Assembly: GCF_000685275.1 (NCBI RefSeq)
Contig: NZ_ARYK01000009.1
Coordinates: 61,530 to 125,529, forward strand
Reading direction: 5' to 3'
DNA from: Hyphomonas johnsonii MHS-2
GTDB taxonomy: Bacteria; Pseudomonadota; Alphaproteobacteria; Caulobacterales; Hyphomonadaceae
DNA length: 64,000 nucleotides
In this document: piece by piece, positions 37,046 to 46,438 of the stretch
Layout of the letters: every line of letters starts with the position of its first letter
Position numbering within the stretch: position 1 is the first letter of the stretch
The notes under the pieces: model-generated
Databases searched by the model: none
Told to the model about the DNA's origin: nothing
Seen by the model: only the letters and a program-made list of their open reading frames with translations
Program-made: the position numbers and the translations under genes

Positions 37046-38668
37046 ATGATGCTGACCCCCTTGAAGAGTTTGACTCTGGCCGCTGCCCTCATGCTGGGCC
37101 TTGCCGGCTGCGGGAGCGGTGGCCAGTCGTCCGATGATGTGCCGACGCTGCGTCGGGGCATTTCGGCGAAGGTCGACACGCTCGACCCGCACAAGTCGTC
37201 GGCCCAGTGGGAGAACATCATCATCGGCGACATGTTCATCGGCCTGATGACCCATGACCAGGCCGGCAAGCCGGAACTCGGCATGGCGACCAGCTATGAA
37301 ACCGACCCGATGGGCCTCGTCTGGACATTCAAGCTGGGAGACTATGTCTGGTCCGACGGCGAGCCGGTGACCGCCGACGATTTCGTGTATGCCATGCGCC
37401 GCATCCAGAAGCCGGAAACCGCGTCGCAATATGCCTCGCTGCTCTACGTCATCAAGAATGCGGCAGAGGTGAACGCCGGCGAGATGCCCGGCGACGCACT
37501 CGGCGTTCGGGCGATTGACGCCAAGACACTCGAGATCACGCTTGAATACCCGGCGCCCTACCTGCCGGGCCTGCTGACCCACTACACGACCTATCCCGTG
37601 CCGCGTCACATCGTCGAGCAGTATGGCGATGCCTGGATCCAGCCGGAGAACATCGTCACCAATGGGCCGTACAAACTGGTCTACTGGCGCACCGGCGACC
37701 AGCTCGTGTCGGAGAAAAGCCCGACCGGCTTCCATGCCGACCAGGTCTGCTTCGACAGGGTCGTCTATTACGAACTTGAAGACCCGACCGCTGTCGAGAA
37801 CAAGATTGCGGCGGGCAAGCTCGACATCAACAACGCGTTCGATGGTGCCCGGCAGGCCGAGCTGGAACAGAAATTCGTCGGCTGGCCGCGCACGACGCCG
37901 TCCCTCAACACCACCTACTGGACGTTCAATTCCCAGAACGCGCCGTTCAAGGATGTCCGTGTCCGAAAGGCGCTGGCCATGGCGCTCGACCGGGAATTCA
38001 TCATCCGCAACGTCCTGACGCCGGGCTTCCTGCCCGCTTATTCGATGGTTCCTCCGGGAATCAGCAATTACAACGTGGAACGTCCTTCCGTCGACTGGAA
38101 GGACGCGCCCCGCGCAGACCGGCTGGCGGAAGCCCGGCGCCTGCTTGAAGAGGCTGGCTTCGGCCCGGACAATCCGCTGAAATTCGAGTTCATCCACCGC
38201 TCGACGGACGACAACCCGAAAGTCGCGCCTGTTGCCCAGGCGAACTGGGCCGAAATCGCGCCCTGGGTCGAACCGACGATCATCAAGCAGGACACGAAAG
38301 TGCTCTATGCGCGGCTGCGCCAGTCGGATTTCCAGGTCGCCGACGGTGCCTGGGTCGCAGACTATGATGATCCGCTGAACTTCCTCTACCTGCTGGAATC
38401 GAACACCGGCCAGCAGAATTACGGGCGCTATTCGAACAAGGAATATGATGCGCTGCTGGCCCTCTCGAATTCCGAGCTCGATCTCAAGACGCGGGCCGAG
38501 ACCTTCGCGAAGGCGGAACAGGTCATGCTCAGCGATTATCCGATCACGCCCATGTGGTACCAGGTCACCAAGAACCTGGTCGATCCGACCCTGACAGGCT
38601 GGACCGACAACGCCGTCGACCAACACCGCTCGCGTTTCCTCTGCCGGGAGGGTATGAAGACCGAATAG
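37046..38668 (+). CDS. oppA: Peptide ABC transporter substrate-binding lipoprotein, OppA family
   Basis: The 540-residue SBP_bac_5 protein should capture oligopeptides in the periplasm. The lipobox is LGLAGCG (Cys22). The family start LRRGISAKVDTLDPHKSSA and the hallmark WTFKLGDYVWSDGEPVTADDFVYAMRR are present, as is VRVRKALAMALDRE. Start is one of two adjacent ATGs, with AGGAAA just upstream. The permeases oppB/oppC are the natural partners but lie 5 kb away on the other strand, and no ATPase gene is seen. The MppA-like murein peptide role is possible. Confidence 0.9.
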   Translation: MMLTPLKSLTLAAALMLGLAGCGSGGQSSDDVPTLRRGISAKVDTLDPHKSSAQWENIIIGDMFIGLMTHDQAGKPELGMATSYETDPMGLVWTFKLGDYVWSDGEPVTADDFVYAMRRIQKPETASQYASLLYVIKNAAEVNAGEMPGDALGVRAIDAKTLEITLEYPAPYLPGLLTHYTTYPVPRHIVEQYGDAWIQPENIVTNGPYKLVYWRTGDQLVSEKSPTGFHADQVCFDRVVYYELEDPTAVENKIAAGKLDINNAFDGARQAELEQKFVGWPRTTPSLNTTYWTFNSQNAPFKDVRVRKALAMALDREFIIRNVLTPGFLPAYSMVPPGISNYNVERPSVDWKDAPRADRLAEARRLLEEAGFGPDNPLKFEFIHRSTDDNPKVAPVAQANWAEIAPWVEPTIIKQDTKVLYARLRQSDFQVADGAWVADYDDPLNFLYLLESNTGQQNYGRYSNKEYDALLALSNSELDLKTRAETFAKAEQVMLSDYPITPMWYQVTKNLVDPTLTGWTDNAVDQHRSRFLCREGMKTE

Positions 38669-38692
38669 GTTTCTGCGTCGCGGGAGGGCGAC

Positions 38693-39793
38693 ATGGAGCA
38701 TGACATCGAAGCGGCCGGTGCGGCCTCGGTCAGCGGGCTGACATCCGGGTCGCATCACCCGGTCCAGTCCGGCCTGCCATGCACCAATTGCGGTGAAGTG
38801 GTCCCTGACCGTTTCTGCTCCACCTGCGGCCAGCTGGCATCGGACTTCCACCGCCCTGTCTGGGACCTCATCTCGGGCAGCCTGGGCGACATGTTCGCGC
38901 TCGACGGCAGGCTGCTGCGCTCGCTGCCGCTATTGCTGTTCCGCCCGGGACGCCTCACCCGCAACTATCTCGACGGCCAGCGGGCCCGCTACGTGCCGCC
39001 GTTCCGCATGTTCCTGCTGGCGTCGGTGATATTCTTCCTGACGATCTTCTCGCTCGGCGACCGGATGGGCTGGTTCGGCGGCTTGAGGTTCGACCAACCG
39101 TCGGAAAGCGGTTTGGAAGTCGGCCTGACACTGCCGGCAGACCGCGCCGCCCGCGATGCGCTCAACCAGGCGCTGGCCGATCCTGGTCTCGACGACGCGA
39201 CCCGTGCGCAACTCGCGGACAGCCAGGTTGTCATCGGCAGCGGCATTCAAATGTCTGAAATCCTTCTGCCGGACGGCAAGATCGACCGTGTCGCGTTGCG
39301 CACCCTGATCGAGGAGCGGGCGGACCCGGACACGACTCCGGCCGAGATCGAGGTGGCATACCGCACAATCGACCATGCTGCGACCGTGTTCGAGAATCAG
39401 GATCGATTCGGCGCGCGCCTGCGCCAGTGGGCACCGCGGTTCAGCCTGCTCTTCCTGCCTGTCTTCTCGCTGCTGCTCGCCTTGCTGTATGCCTGGCACC
39501 GCCAGGTGTACATGTACGACCACCTGATCACGGGCCTGCATTTCCAGACGTTTCTCTATGTTCTCGGCACAGCGCTACTAATAGTTGTAGCTGCGATTCC
39601 TTCCACGACAGGTTGGGCTATTGGGCTGGGTTTCGCCCTGGTACTGGCCTACCTCTATCGTCTTGTCAGGGTAACCTATGGGTCGGGACGCCTGCTTTCG
39701 GGCCTCAGGGCCGTATTATTGCTTATTCTCAGTATGATATTGCTGGCAATGCTGGCGATTGGTCTCGTCGTGCTCAGTTTCTTCCTGACTTGA
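38693..39793 (+). CDS. DUF3667 zinc-ribbon membrane protein
   Basis: The 366-residue protein begins with a zinc ribbon, CTNCGEVVPDRFCSTCGQ (residues about 28-45). The DUF3667 block LRSLPLLLFRPGRLTRNYL and RYVPPFRMFLLASVIFFL follow. Three more membrane segments fill the last 120 residues. Function is unknown. The last 200 bases are clearly less GC-rich than the rest of the gene and use rare TTA, ATA and CTA codons. It follows oppA by 24 bases in the same direction and may be in its operon. Confidence 0.82.
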   Translation: MEHDIEAAGAASVSGLTSGSHHPVQSGLPCTNCGEVVPDRFCSTCGQLASDFHRPVWDLISGSLGDMFALDGRLLRSLPLLLFRPGRLTRNYLDGQRARYVPPFRMFLLASVIFFLTIFSLGDRMGWFGGLRFDQPSESGLEVGLTLPADRAARDALNQALADPGLDDATRAQLADSQVVIGSGIQMSEILLPDGKIDRVALRTLIEERADPDTTPAEIEVAYRTIDHAATVFENQDRFGARLRQWAPRFSLLFLPVFSLLLALLYAWHRQVYMYDHLITGLHFQTFLYVLGTALLIVVAAIPSTTGWAIGLGFALVLAYLYRLVRVTYGSGRLLSGLRAVLLLILSMILLAMLAIGLVVLSFFLT

Positions 39794-39866
39794 GGCACAA
39801 CTTGCCTGCCACTGAGGCAAATAAACCACACCGCCTCGGTTTTGGTGACAGAAACGTAACGGCGCG

Positions 39867-39896
39867 TTGACGTTTCAGTGATGAAAGCCCTATCGA
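39867..39896 (+). promoter_or_regulatory. Promoter of the TonB-dependent receptor gene
   Basis: TTGACG (39867-39872) and TATCGA (39891-39896) are separated by 18 bases, 80 bases ahead of the GTG start. Two exact copies of GATTCAGGG (39912-39920 and 39936-39944) lie in the predicted leader. Confidence 0.55.
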
Positions 39897-39975
39897 TAGC
39901 AGCAAGTCCCGGATTCAGGGGTTCGGGCCAGCGTCGATTCAGGGCGCATCTGTAAAAACCATTGGAGGTACCAAC

Positions 39976-42900
39976 GTGAACGGGAATACCATAAAATCCC
40001 GCCTGCTTGCCTCGTCCGTATTTGCGGGCGTAGCATTCATGGCGTCGGCGAGCATGCTCGCCACCGCACAGGAGGCGGAAGACACCGTCGATACCGTCGA
40101 GGCGCCCGCCGCCGAAGATGCGACAGCCCGCCAGGCAACAGTCTACGTCACTGGTTCGCGCATTGCTTCGCCGAACCTCGTGACAACCAGCCCGGTGTCG
40201 ACGGTTACGGCCGCTGATATCAAGCTGCAGGGTGCAACCAAGGTCGAAGACCTGATCACCCAACTGCCACAAGCGTTTGCTGCTCAGAACTCGACCGTGT
40301 CAAACGGCGCGTCCGGTACGGCAACGGTTTCGCTTCGTAACCTCGACCTCGGCGGTTCGGCGACACGTACGCTCGTCCTGATCGACGGCAAGCGCATGCC
40401 TTACGGTTCGCCGAACGATGCGGCTGCCGACCTCAACCTGATCCCGGGTGCCCTCGTCGAGCGCGTTGACGTGCTGACCGGTGGTGCATCGGCTGTGTAC
40501 GGTTCCGACGCTGTTGCAGGTGTTGTCAACTTCATCATGAAGGACAACTTCGAAGGCGTTCAGCTGGACGCACAATACGGCTTCTTCCAGCACAACAACG
40601 ACTATGACACGAACGGTAACCTTCGCAGCGTGATCGCTGATCGCGCCGCAACCAACCCGTCGCAGTTCCAGTTGCCTGATGACAATGTCATCGACGGCTA
40701 CTCGAAAGAGATCACTGCGATCATGGGTGTCAACACGGACGACGGCCGCGGCAACCTGACCGGCTACATCTCGTTCCGCGACAACGACGAAGTCCTCGGC
40801 GGCGACCGTGACTATTCTGCATGTGCCATCGGTTCCGCTACGGCGACCGGCTTCACCTGCGGTGGTTCGGCAACGTCCGTTCCGGGTTACTTCCTGACCC
40901 AGAACAATGACGAGTTCACGCTGGATTCGGCGACCGGAAACACATTCCGTCCGTTCGATTCCGACTCGGATCTCTACAACTTCGGACCGCTGAACTTCTA
41001 CCAGCGTCCTGACCAACGTTATTCGGTCGGCTTCATGGGTCACTATGAGCTGAACCCGAATGTCGAAGCCTACACGCAGTTCATGTTCATGGACTACGAG
41101 TCGCGCGCACAAATCGCGCCAACCGGCAACTTCTTCAGCACCAACTCCATCAACTGCGACAACCCGCTTCTGTCAGGTTCGCAAGTGACGGATCTCGGCT
41201 GTACGCCGGCAAACGTTGCCAATGGCGACTCTGTGACGATGTACGTTGCCCGCCGCAACGTTGAAGGTGGCGGACGTACGGATAACCTCGGTTACCAGAC
41301 GTACCGTGGTGTCGTTGGCCTTCGCGGCGATCTCTTCGACGCAGCAGGCTGGACGTATGACGTCTCGGCGCAATACTCGCAGGTCACCCTGTCGCGTGCC
41401 TACACCAATGAATTCTCGGTCACGCGTCTGAACCGTGCCCTGAACGTCGTTGATGACGGCACTGGCACGCCAGTTTGTGCCAGCGTTCTTGACGGTACAG
41501 ATCCGAACTGTGTGCCGTGGGATATCTTCACGATCGGCAACGTCTCGCAGGCTTCGCTTGATTACCTTCAGGTTCCGCTCCTGCAGAACGGTACGACGAC
41601 CCAGAACATCGTTTCGGCCGTCGTCTCGGGTGATCTGGGCCAGTATGGCTTCAAGAGCCCGGCTGCTGACGAAGGCATGAAAGTCGCTGCCGGTGTCGAA
41701 TACCGCCGTGATTCGCTTGAGTCGGTTACTGACAACTCCTTCGCCACTGGCGACGGTGCTGGTCAGGGCGGACCAACGATCGGTCTCTCCGGTGCCATTG
41801 ACTCGTATGAAGCCTTTGGTGAATTCCAGATGCCGCTCGTGACGGGTCAGCCAGGTGTCGAGCTTCTCTCGATCGAAGGTGCTTATCGTTACTCTGACTA
41901 CTCGACTGGTTCGAGCTCGGAAGCCTACAAGCTTGGCGGTGACTACGCTCCGACCCAGGACATCCGCTTCCGCGCCAGCTACCAGCAGGCGGTTCGCGCA
42001 CCGAACGTCATCGACCTCTTCCAGGCACAGGGCTTCAACCTGTTCGACCTTGACGATGACCTCTGTGACTTCACGGATCCGGAAAACGACGGCACCGGTG
42101 GTGCAGCTTGTATCGGTTCCAATCCTTGGCAGGTGACCCAGGCGCAAGCCGACGGTGGTTTGCTGGACAGCCCTGCTGGTCAGTACAACTTCCTGCAAGG
42201 TGGCAACCCGAACCTCGAGCCTGAAGAAGCGAAAACCTTCACGATCGGTTTCGTGGCAACTCCGACCTTCATTCCGGGTCTGAGCCTGTCGCTGGACTAC
42301 TATGACATCGATATCGAGAAGGCCATTTCGACTGTTGGCGCATCCGTGACGATGCAGCTCTGCTACCTTGAAGGTGACGCAGATGCCTGTAGCCGCATCA
42401 ACCGTAACGCTAACGGCCAACTTTGGGTCGGTACGGGTAACGTGGTCGACACGAACATCAACATCGGTGGCGTTTCGACCTCCGGTTACGATGTCAGCGC
42501 TGCCTACGGCTTCGATGCTGGAACGGCTGGTTCGTTCAACCTGTCCATGAACGGCACGTACCTCGACAGCTTCGATGTTGACCCGATCGGTCAGTCCTTC
42601 GCTGAGTACGACTGTGTCGGCGAATACGGCAACGACTGCTTCACTCCAACGCCAGAATGGCGCCACCGCGCCCGTCTGAGCTGGTCAACGCCGGTTGATG
42701 CTCTCGAGCTCAACGCAACATGGCGCTACATTGGTGAAGTCGATCTCGACACCGGTGCAACTGGCCGCGTCGACTCCACGCTGGACGCTCAGAACTACTT
42801 CGATCTCGCCGGTACTTGGGGCGCGACGGATTACGCGACGTTCCGCTTCGGCGTTAACAACGTTCTGGACGATGATCCGCCACTGTCGGCTTCGGTCGGT

Positions 42901-42984
42901 ACGACGGGTAACAACAACACCTACCCGCAGTCGTATGATGCGCTGGGTCGTTACATCTTCGTTGGTGCGACGCTGGACTTCTAG
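39976..42984 (+). CDS. TonB-dependent outer-membrane receptor
   Basis: The 1002-residue receptor imports a bound substrate through the outer membrane. A signal peptide ends near MLATAQE. The TonB-box-like TVYVTGSRI leads into a plug with DLITQLPQAF, SLRNLDLGGSATRTLVLIDG and RVDVLTGGASAVYGSDAVAG. A 22-strand barrel follows with NFIMKDNFEG and a C-terminal YIFVGATLDF ending in Phe. Start is GTG 39976, supported by GGAGGT seven bases upstream. The gene stands alone with its own promoter and terminator. Its codon choice (GGT, GTT, GCT) differs from its neighbours, as expected for a highly expressed protein. No adjacent TonB, siderophore or glycan genes show the substrate. Confidence 0.93.
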   Translation: MNGNTIKSRLLASSVFAGVAFMASASMLATAQEAEDTVDTVEAPAAEDATARQATVYVTGSRIASPNLVTTSPVSTVTAADIKLQGATKVEDLITQLPQAFAAQNSTVSNGASGTATVSLRNLDLGGSATRTLVLIDGKRMPYGSPNDAAADLNLIPGALVERVDVLTGGASAVYGSDAVAGVVNFIMKDNFEGVQLDAQYGFFQHNNDYDTNGNLRSVIADRAATNPSQFQLPDDNVIDGYSKEITAIMGVNTDDGRGNLTGYISFRDNDEVLGGDRDYSACAIGSATATGFTCGGSATSVPGYFLTQNNDEFTLDSATGNTFRPFDSDSDLYNFGPLNFYQRPDQRYSVGFMGHYELNPNVEAYTQFMFMDYESRAQIAPTGNFFSTNSINCDNPLLSGSQVTDLGCTPANVANGDSVTMYVARRNVEGGGRTDNLGYQTYRGVVGLRGDLFDAAGWTYDVSAQYSQVTLSRAYTNEFSVTRLNRALNVVDDGTGTPVCASVLDGTDPNCVPWDIFTIGNVSQASLDYLQVPLLQNGTTTQNIVSAVVSGDLGQYGFKSPAADEGMKVAAGVEYRRDSLESVTDNSFATGDGAGQGGPTIGLSGAIDSYEAFGEFQMPLVTGQPGVELLSIEGAYRYSDYSTGSSSEAYKLGGDYAPTQDIRFRASYQQAVRAPNVIDLFQAQGFNLFDLDDDLCDFTDPENDGTGGAACIGSNPWQVTQAQADGGLLDSPAGQYNFLQGGNPNLEPEEAKTFTIGFVATPTFIPGLSLSLDYYDIDIEKAISTVGASVTMQLCYLEGDADACSRINRNANGQLWVGTGNVVDTNINIGGVSTSGYDVSAAYGFDAGTAGSFNLSMNGTYLDSFDVDPIGQSFAEYDCVGEYGNDCFTPTPEWRHRARLSWSTPVDALELNATWRYIGEVDLDTGATGRVDSTLDAQNYFDLAGTWGATDYATFRFGVNNVLDDDPPLSASVGTTGNNNTYPQSYDALGRYIFVGATLDF

Positions 42985-43011
42985 TCCAACGCCTCACGGC
43001 AAACATTCGGG

Positions 43012-43044
43012 AACGGCGGTCCTTCGGGGCCGCCGTTTTCTTTT
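43012..43044 (+). terminator. Intrinsic terminator of the TonB-receptor gene
   Basis: The eight-base stem AACGGCGG/CCGCCGTT (43012-43019 and 43030-43037) carries a CCTTCGGGG-type loop. It is followed by TTCTTTT. Confidence 0.88.
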
Positions 43045-43182
43045 GGGGTTTCATTCGTGCAAACGGGTTCCTGTCCGGGCATCATCCGGGCACGTTCCGT
43101 GCTTTTTCCGTGCAGGTGTCCGTGCAACGCCAGATGAAACAATCCGGCCGACCGGCTTCGTCGAATCCCCCTGGATTCCGCG

Positions 43183-44076
43183 TCAGTCGCCGGCGTGCCA
43201 GCGGGCATAGATGGCTGTCGGCAGCAGGCGGTCAGCCCCTGTCTGCGGCAACGCCATTTCGCCCGTTTCCATGATGCCGCCAAGGGCAGATACCCGGTCG
43301 CCCAGGGCCTGCGACAAGGCGATGTACGACAGGCGTACGGCATAGGCGGTCAGGATGACAAAGCGGGGCCGGTCGCTCAGCAGCGTGCGAATTCCGTCCA
43401 GCAATTCCGGCAGGTCCTCTTCGAATCGCCAGGTTTCATTCTTGGGTCCGCGGCCGAATTTCGGCGGGTCGAGCACGATGGCGTCATAGCGGTTCCCGCG
43501 CCGGATCTCGCGCGCCACGAACTTCATCGCATCGTCGGCGATCCACCTTATGGGCCGGTCGGCAAGCCCGCTCTGGGCCTGGTTATCCTTGCCATATCCG
43601 TTCGACTTCGGGCTCGCATCGAGATGCGTCACCTCTGCGCCTGCCGCGGCGCAGGCCAGCGACATCATTCCGGTGTAGCCGAACAGGTTCAACACTTTGA
43701 CGGGTGCCTTCGCCGCCCGGATCTGCGCCTGGGCGAACGCCCAGTGGACCGAATGCTCCTGGAAAACCCCCATATGCCGAAACGCCGTCCGGCGGGCCGT
43801 AAAGCGCAGGTTGTTCCATTGCATCGGCCACGCATCCACTGCGCGGGGAGAGCGGACTTCCCACTGCCCGCCACCGTCTTCGTCGCTGTGTTTGCTGGAA
43901 AAAATGGCATCGGCTTTCCACGTGTCCACCGGCCGTGCGGGTTCCCAGAAAGCCTGCGGGTCGGGCCGGATGACGGTCTGGTCACCAAAGCGCTCCAGCT
44001 TCATCAGGTGGCCACTGTCGAGCAGGGCATAGTCCGTCCAGTCGTCGGCGATGAGCAGCCTGGTCTCGGTAATCAT
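43183..44076 (-). CDS. Class I SAM methyltransferase, RlmI/RlmK-like
   Basis: The 297-residue protein has the methyltransferase fold of the 23S rRNA cytosine-C5 enzymes. Motif I is LNLFGYTGMMSLACAAAGA near 131-149, followed by HLDASPKSNGYGKDNQ. Motif IV is VLDPPKFGRGPKNETWRFE. It lacks the N-terminal PUA domain of RlmI, so the exact rRNA site is uncertain. Its start overlaps the stop of the TrmH/SpoU gene by four bases (ATGA), which makes an operon of two RNA-modification genes. Confidence 0.85.
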   Translation of the reverse strand: MITETRLLIADDWTDYALLDSGHLMKLERFGDQTVIRPDPQAFWEPARPVDTWKADAIFSSKHSDEDGGGQWEVRSPRAVDAWPMQWNNLRFTARRTAFRHMGVFQEHSVHWAFAQAQIRAAKAPVKVLNLFGYTGMMSLACAAAGAEVTHLDASPKSNGYGKDNQAQSGLADRPIRWIADDAMKFVAREIRRGNRYDAIVLDPPKFGRGPKNETWRFEEDLPELLDGIRTLLSDRPRFVILTAYAVRLSYIALSQALGDRVSALGGIMETGEMALPQTGADRLLPTAIYARWHAGD

Positions 44077-44885
44077 CGGAAGTCACCCTGGCGCCAGGCT
44101 TCGTAGGTCATGATGGCGGTAGCCTGGGCAAGGTTGAGGCTGTCCGCGCCGCCGCGCATCGGGATCAGCGCGAGCGTGTCACACTGCGCCTCGATTTCGG
44201 CGGGCAGGCCGGCCTGTTCGTTCCCCATGATGATGGCCGACCGGGCGCCGTACGCCGCCTTGTCATGGCGCACCGTGCCATTGACCGAGGCAGCCGTCAG
44301 GCTGAGCGTGTTCTCTGTTCGCCAGGCCTGGAATGCGGCGAACGAGGCTTGCGCGAATGGCATGTCGAAGATCGACCCCATGGACGCGCGAACGGCTTCG
44401 AAACTGTAAGGGTCACAACAGGTTTCGAGAAGGATGACCCCCCTGGCGCCGGCGCAGTCCGCGGTGCGCAGGATGGTCCCCAGATTGCCCGGGTCGCGCA
44501 CTTCATAAAGGGCAATCCAGATGCCGGAACCGGGCGCCGCCAGCGCCTCAAGGGGCGTTGATTTCTGGCGGAATGCCGCAATCACGCTTTGGGCATTGTC
44601 CTTGTGGGTGATGCGCGACATCAGGTTTTCGGCGGCCAGCGCCACCCTGGCGCCGCTGGCTTCGGCGCGGGCGGCCAGCGCGGCCAGATGGGGACGATCC
44701 GCCATGGTCGCCGCGATCATCAGGGTCTCGGCTTGCCAGCCTCGCTCCAGGCCCTGTTCAACCAGGCGCGCGCCCTCGGCCAGGAACAGGCCGGTCTCCT
44801 GACGGCCTTTCTTCCTTTCAAGGCTTTTCAAGGTCTTGACCAGTGTGTTCGATGTGCTGGTGATGGTTTCGATGGGCTGGCTCAT
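44073..44885 (-). CDS. TrmH/SpoU-family RNA 2'-O-ribose methyltransferase
   Basis: The 270-residue SPOUT enzyme has an N-terminal RNA-binding substrate domain (KSLERKKGRQETGLFLAEGA) and a C-terminal knot domain. The three SPOUT motifs are visible: RDPGNLGTILRTADCAGA, AIIMGNEQAGLPAEI and RGGADSLNLAQATAIMTYE. These place it with RlmB/TrmH-like enzymes that act on rRNA or tRNA. The start at 44885 gives the family N-terminus; upstream in-frame starts at 44912 and 44939 are possible and none has a strong ribosome site. It is divergent from the OmpA-domain gene. Confidence 0.88.
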   Translation of the reverse strand: MSQPIETITSTSNTLVKTLKSLERKKGRQETGLFLAEGARLVEQGLERGWQAETLMIAATMADRPHLAALAARAEASGARVALAAENLMSRITHKDNAQSVIAAFRQKSTPLEALAAPGSGIWIALYEVRDPGNLGTILRTADCAGARGVILLETCCDPYSFEAVRASMGSIFDMPFAQASFAAFQAWRTENTLSLTAASVNGTVRHDKAAYGARSAIIMGNEQAGLPAEIEAQCDTLALIPMRGGADSLNLAQATAIMTYEAWRQGDFR

Positions 44886-44983
44886 GGCGAAATCCGGGCG
44901 TGTGGTGTGCATCTTGCGGTGAATGACTGAATAGGGCATCCCTGAAGACAGGGAAGTGTGTTCAGGGAGTAAGCGGGGTCCCG

Positions 44984-46438
44984 ATGAGGCTACTCGATCA
45001 CCTGTTTGCGCTGGTCGCGCTCGCCGGTCTCATACTGGCGGGCTGGTGGGGCGTTTACCAGTCACCACAGAACGCTGTAAACCTGCAATCCCGCCTCCAG
45101 CAGAAAACCGCTGCTGCCCTCACCGCAGCTGGAATGGACTGGGCCAGCGTCCGGCTCGATGGCCAGACGGCAATCCTCTCCGGAAAAGCGCCTTCGCCCG
45201 ACGCCGTCGTCGACGCCGCGAATGCTGTGCTGACGGCAGACGGCAAGGGCGGCCTGATCTTTGGCGGCGTGACCCAGGTGCTGAGCCTGGCCGATGGCGC
45301 GCCACCGGTATCGCCCTATGTGTGGCGGGCCACGAAGCAGCCTGACGGCGTGTTCATCCTGTCCGGCCATGTCCCCAGCAAGGCGATCCGCTCGGCCCTG
45401 GTGGCCGAGGCTGCGATCGCCGCGGATGGTGCGGCCGTCGTGGATGAAATGCGCCTTGCTTCCGGTGTTCCGGCCGGAAACTGGCAGGGTGTCGCGCGGT
45501 TGGGGATTCGCCAGCTCAGCCGTCTGGACTCCGGTGAAGTGCGCCTCGCCGACACGGCCCTCAGATTGCGGGCAGTTTCAACCGACGAGGCCGTAGGTGC
45601 CCGGGTGGCATCGGAGATTTCAAGCATCGCCGCGCCGTTCAGCGGCGCATCCCTGGTGCGGGGCGAGACGGTCTGGTTCGCGCGGGTCGGCGAAGACGGG
45701 CTTGTGCTTGGCGGCAAGGTGTCCAGCCAGTCTGAACGGGGTGAAATACTGTCGATCGCCCGCGCCGCCTATGACGGTGACGTGCGCGACGAGATGGAAG
45801 TGGCCGACCAGGACTATGTTGGCTGGATGCACGGTGTTCGCATGGCGCTGCCGCATCTCGCCCGTTTCCGGTCGGGCGAGATGGCGTTCGACCCCGCAGG
45901 CGGGGGCTTCAGCATCGATGGTTTGGCAGGTGCCGCCCAGCTCGCATACCTGCAGGAAGACGCGGCGAACCTGTCCGGTCCCTACACCGCCAAGGTGTTC
46001 GTGGAGGCCATCCCGGTCAGCGTTCCGGAAATCAGCGGCATCGATTTTACGACGGACCCGCTCGGGGCCTGTGAGACAGGCTTTGCGACGGTTCTCGGCA
46101 CCAACAGGATCATCTTCGAAGACACCACCGCCCGCTTCCGCCGGGAAAGCGCGCCGGCGCTCGACAAGCTCGCGGTTGTTGCTGGCAAGTGCGATCCGGC
46201 CCTGATGTTCGAACTTGGCGGCCATACGGACAACCAGACAAACCGCAGTGCGGCGATCGCCCTCAGCGAAGCCCGCGCACAGGCCGTCGCAGACTACCTG
46301 GTAGGGACGGGCATCGATGCAGGGCGAATGTCTGCGATTGGCTATGGCCCGGACGTGCCGGTACGGGGTAATGAAACGAGGGAAGGTCGGGCGGCGAATC
46401 GCCGGATTGAATTCAAGGTTCTCGAACGGAGCGAATGA
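44984..46438 (+). CDS. OmpA-domain protein with N-terminal membrane anchor
   Basis: The 484-residue protein starts with a membrane segment (residues about 6-26, LFALVALAGLILAGWWGVY) with no clear cleavage site. A long periplasmic region of about 330 residues follows, containing repeated secretin/BON-like segments (LDGQTAILSGKAPSPDAV, PDGVFILSGHVPSKAIR, GEDGLVLGGKVSSQSER). The C-terminal OmpA/MotB peptidoglycan-binding domain has FELGGHTDNQTNRSAA, LSEARAQAVADYLV, and RMSAIGYG...N..REGRAANRRIEF. It should bridge the inner membrane and peptidoglycan. Its stop overlaps the next start by four bases (ATGA), so the two form a coupled operon. Confidence 0.85.
   Translation: MRLLDHLFALVALAGLILAGWWGVYQSPQNAVNLQSRLQQKTAAALTAAGMDWASVRLDGQTAILSGKAPSPDAVVDAANAVLTADGKGGLIFGGVTQVLSLADGAPPVSPYVWRATKQPDGVFILSGHVPSKAIRSALVAEAAIAADGAAVVDEMRLASGVPAGNWQGVARLGIRQLSRLDSGEVRLADTALRLRAVSTDEAVGARVASEISSIAAPFSGASLVRGETVWFARVGEDGLVLGGKVSSQSERGEILSIARAAYDGDVRDEMEVADQDYVGWMHGVRMALPHLARFRSGEMAFDPAGGGFSIDGLAGAAQLAYLQEDAANLSGPYTAKVFVEAIPVSVPEISGIDFTTDPLGACETGFATVLGTNRIIFEDTTARFRRESAPALDKLAVVAGKCDPALMFELGGHTDNQTNRSAAIALSEARAQAVADYLVGTGIDAGRMSAIGYGPDVPVRGNETREGRAANRRIEFKVLERSE

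Noticed and set aside
39803..39821. Stem TTGCCT/AGGCAA after the DUF3667 gene as a terminator.
   Set aside because: Only six base pairs and no T-run follow.
43088..43125. Three TCCGTGC heptamers (43096, 43107, 43119) as a tandem operator.
   Set aside because: They lie between convergent gene ends, after a terminator, where no start needs control. They look like local micro-duplication.
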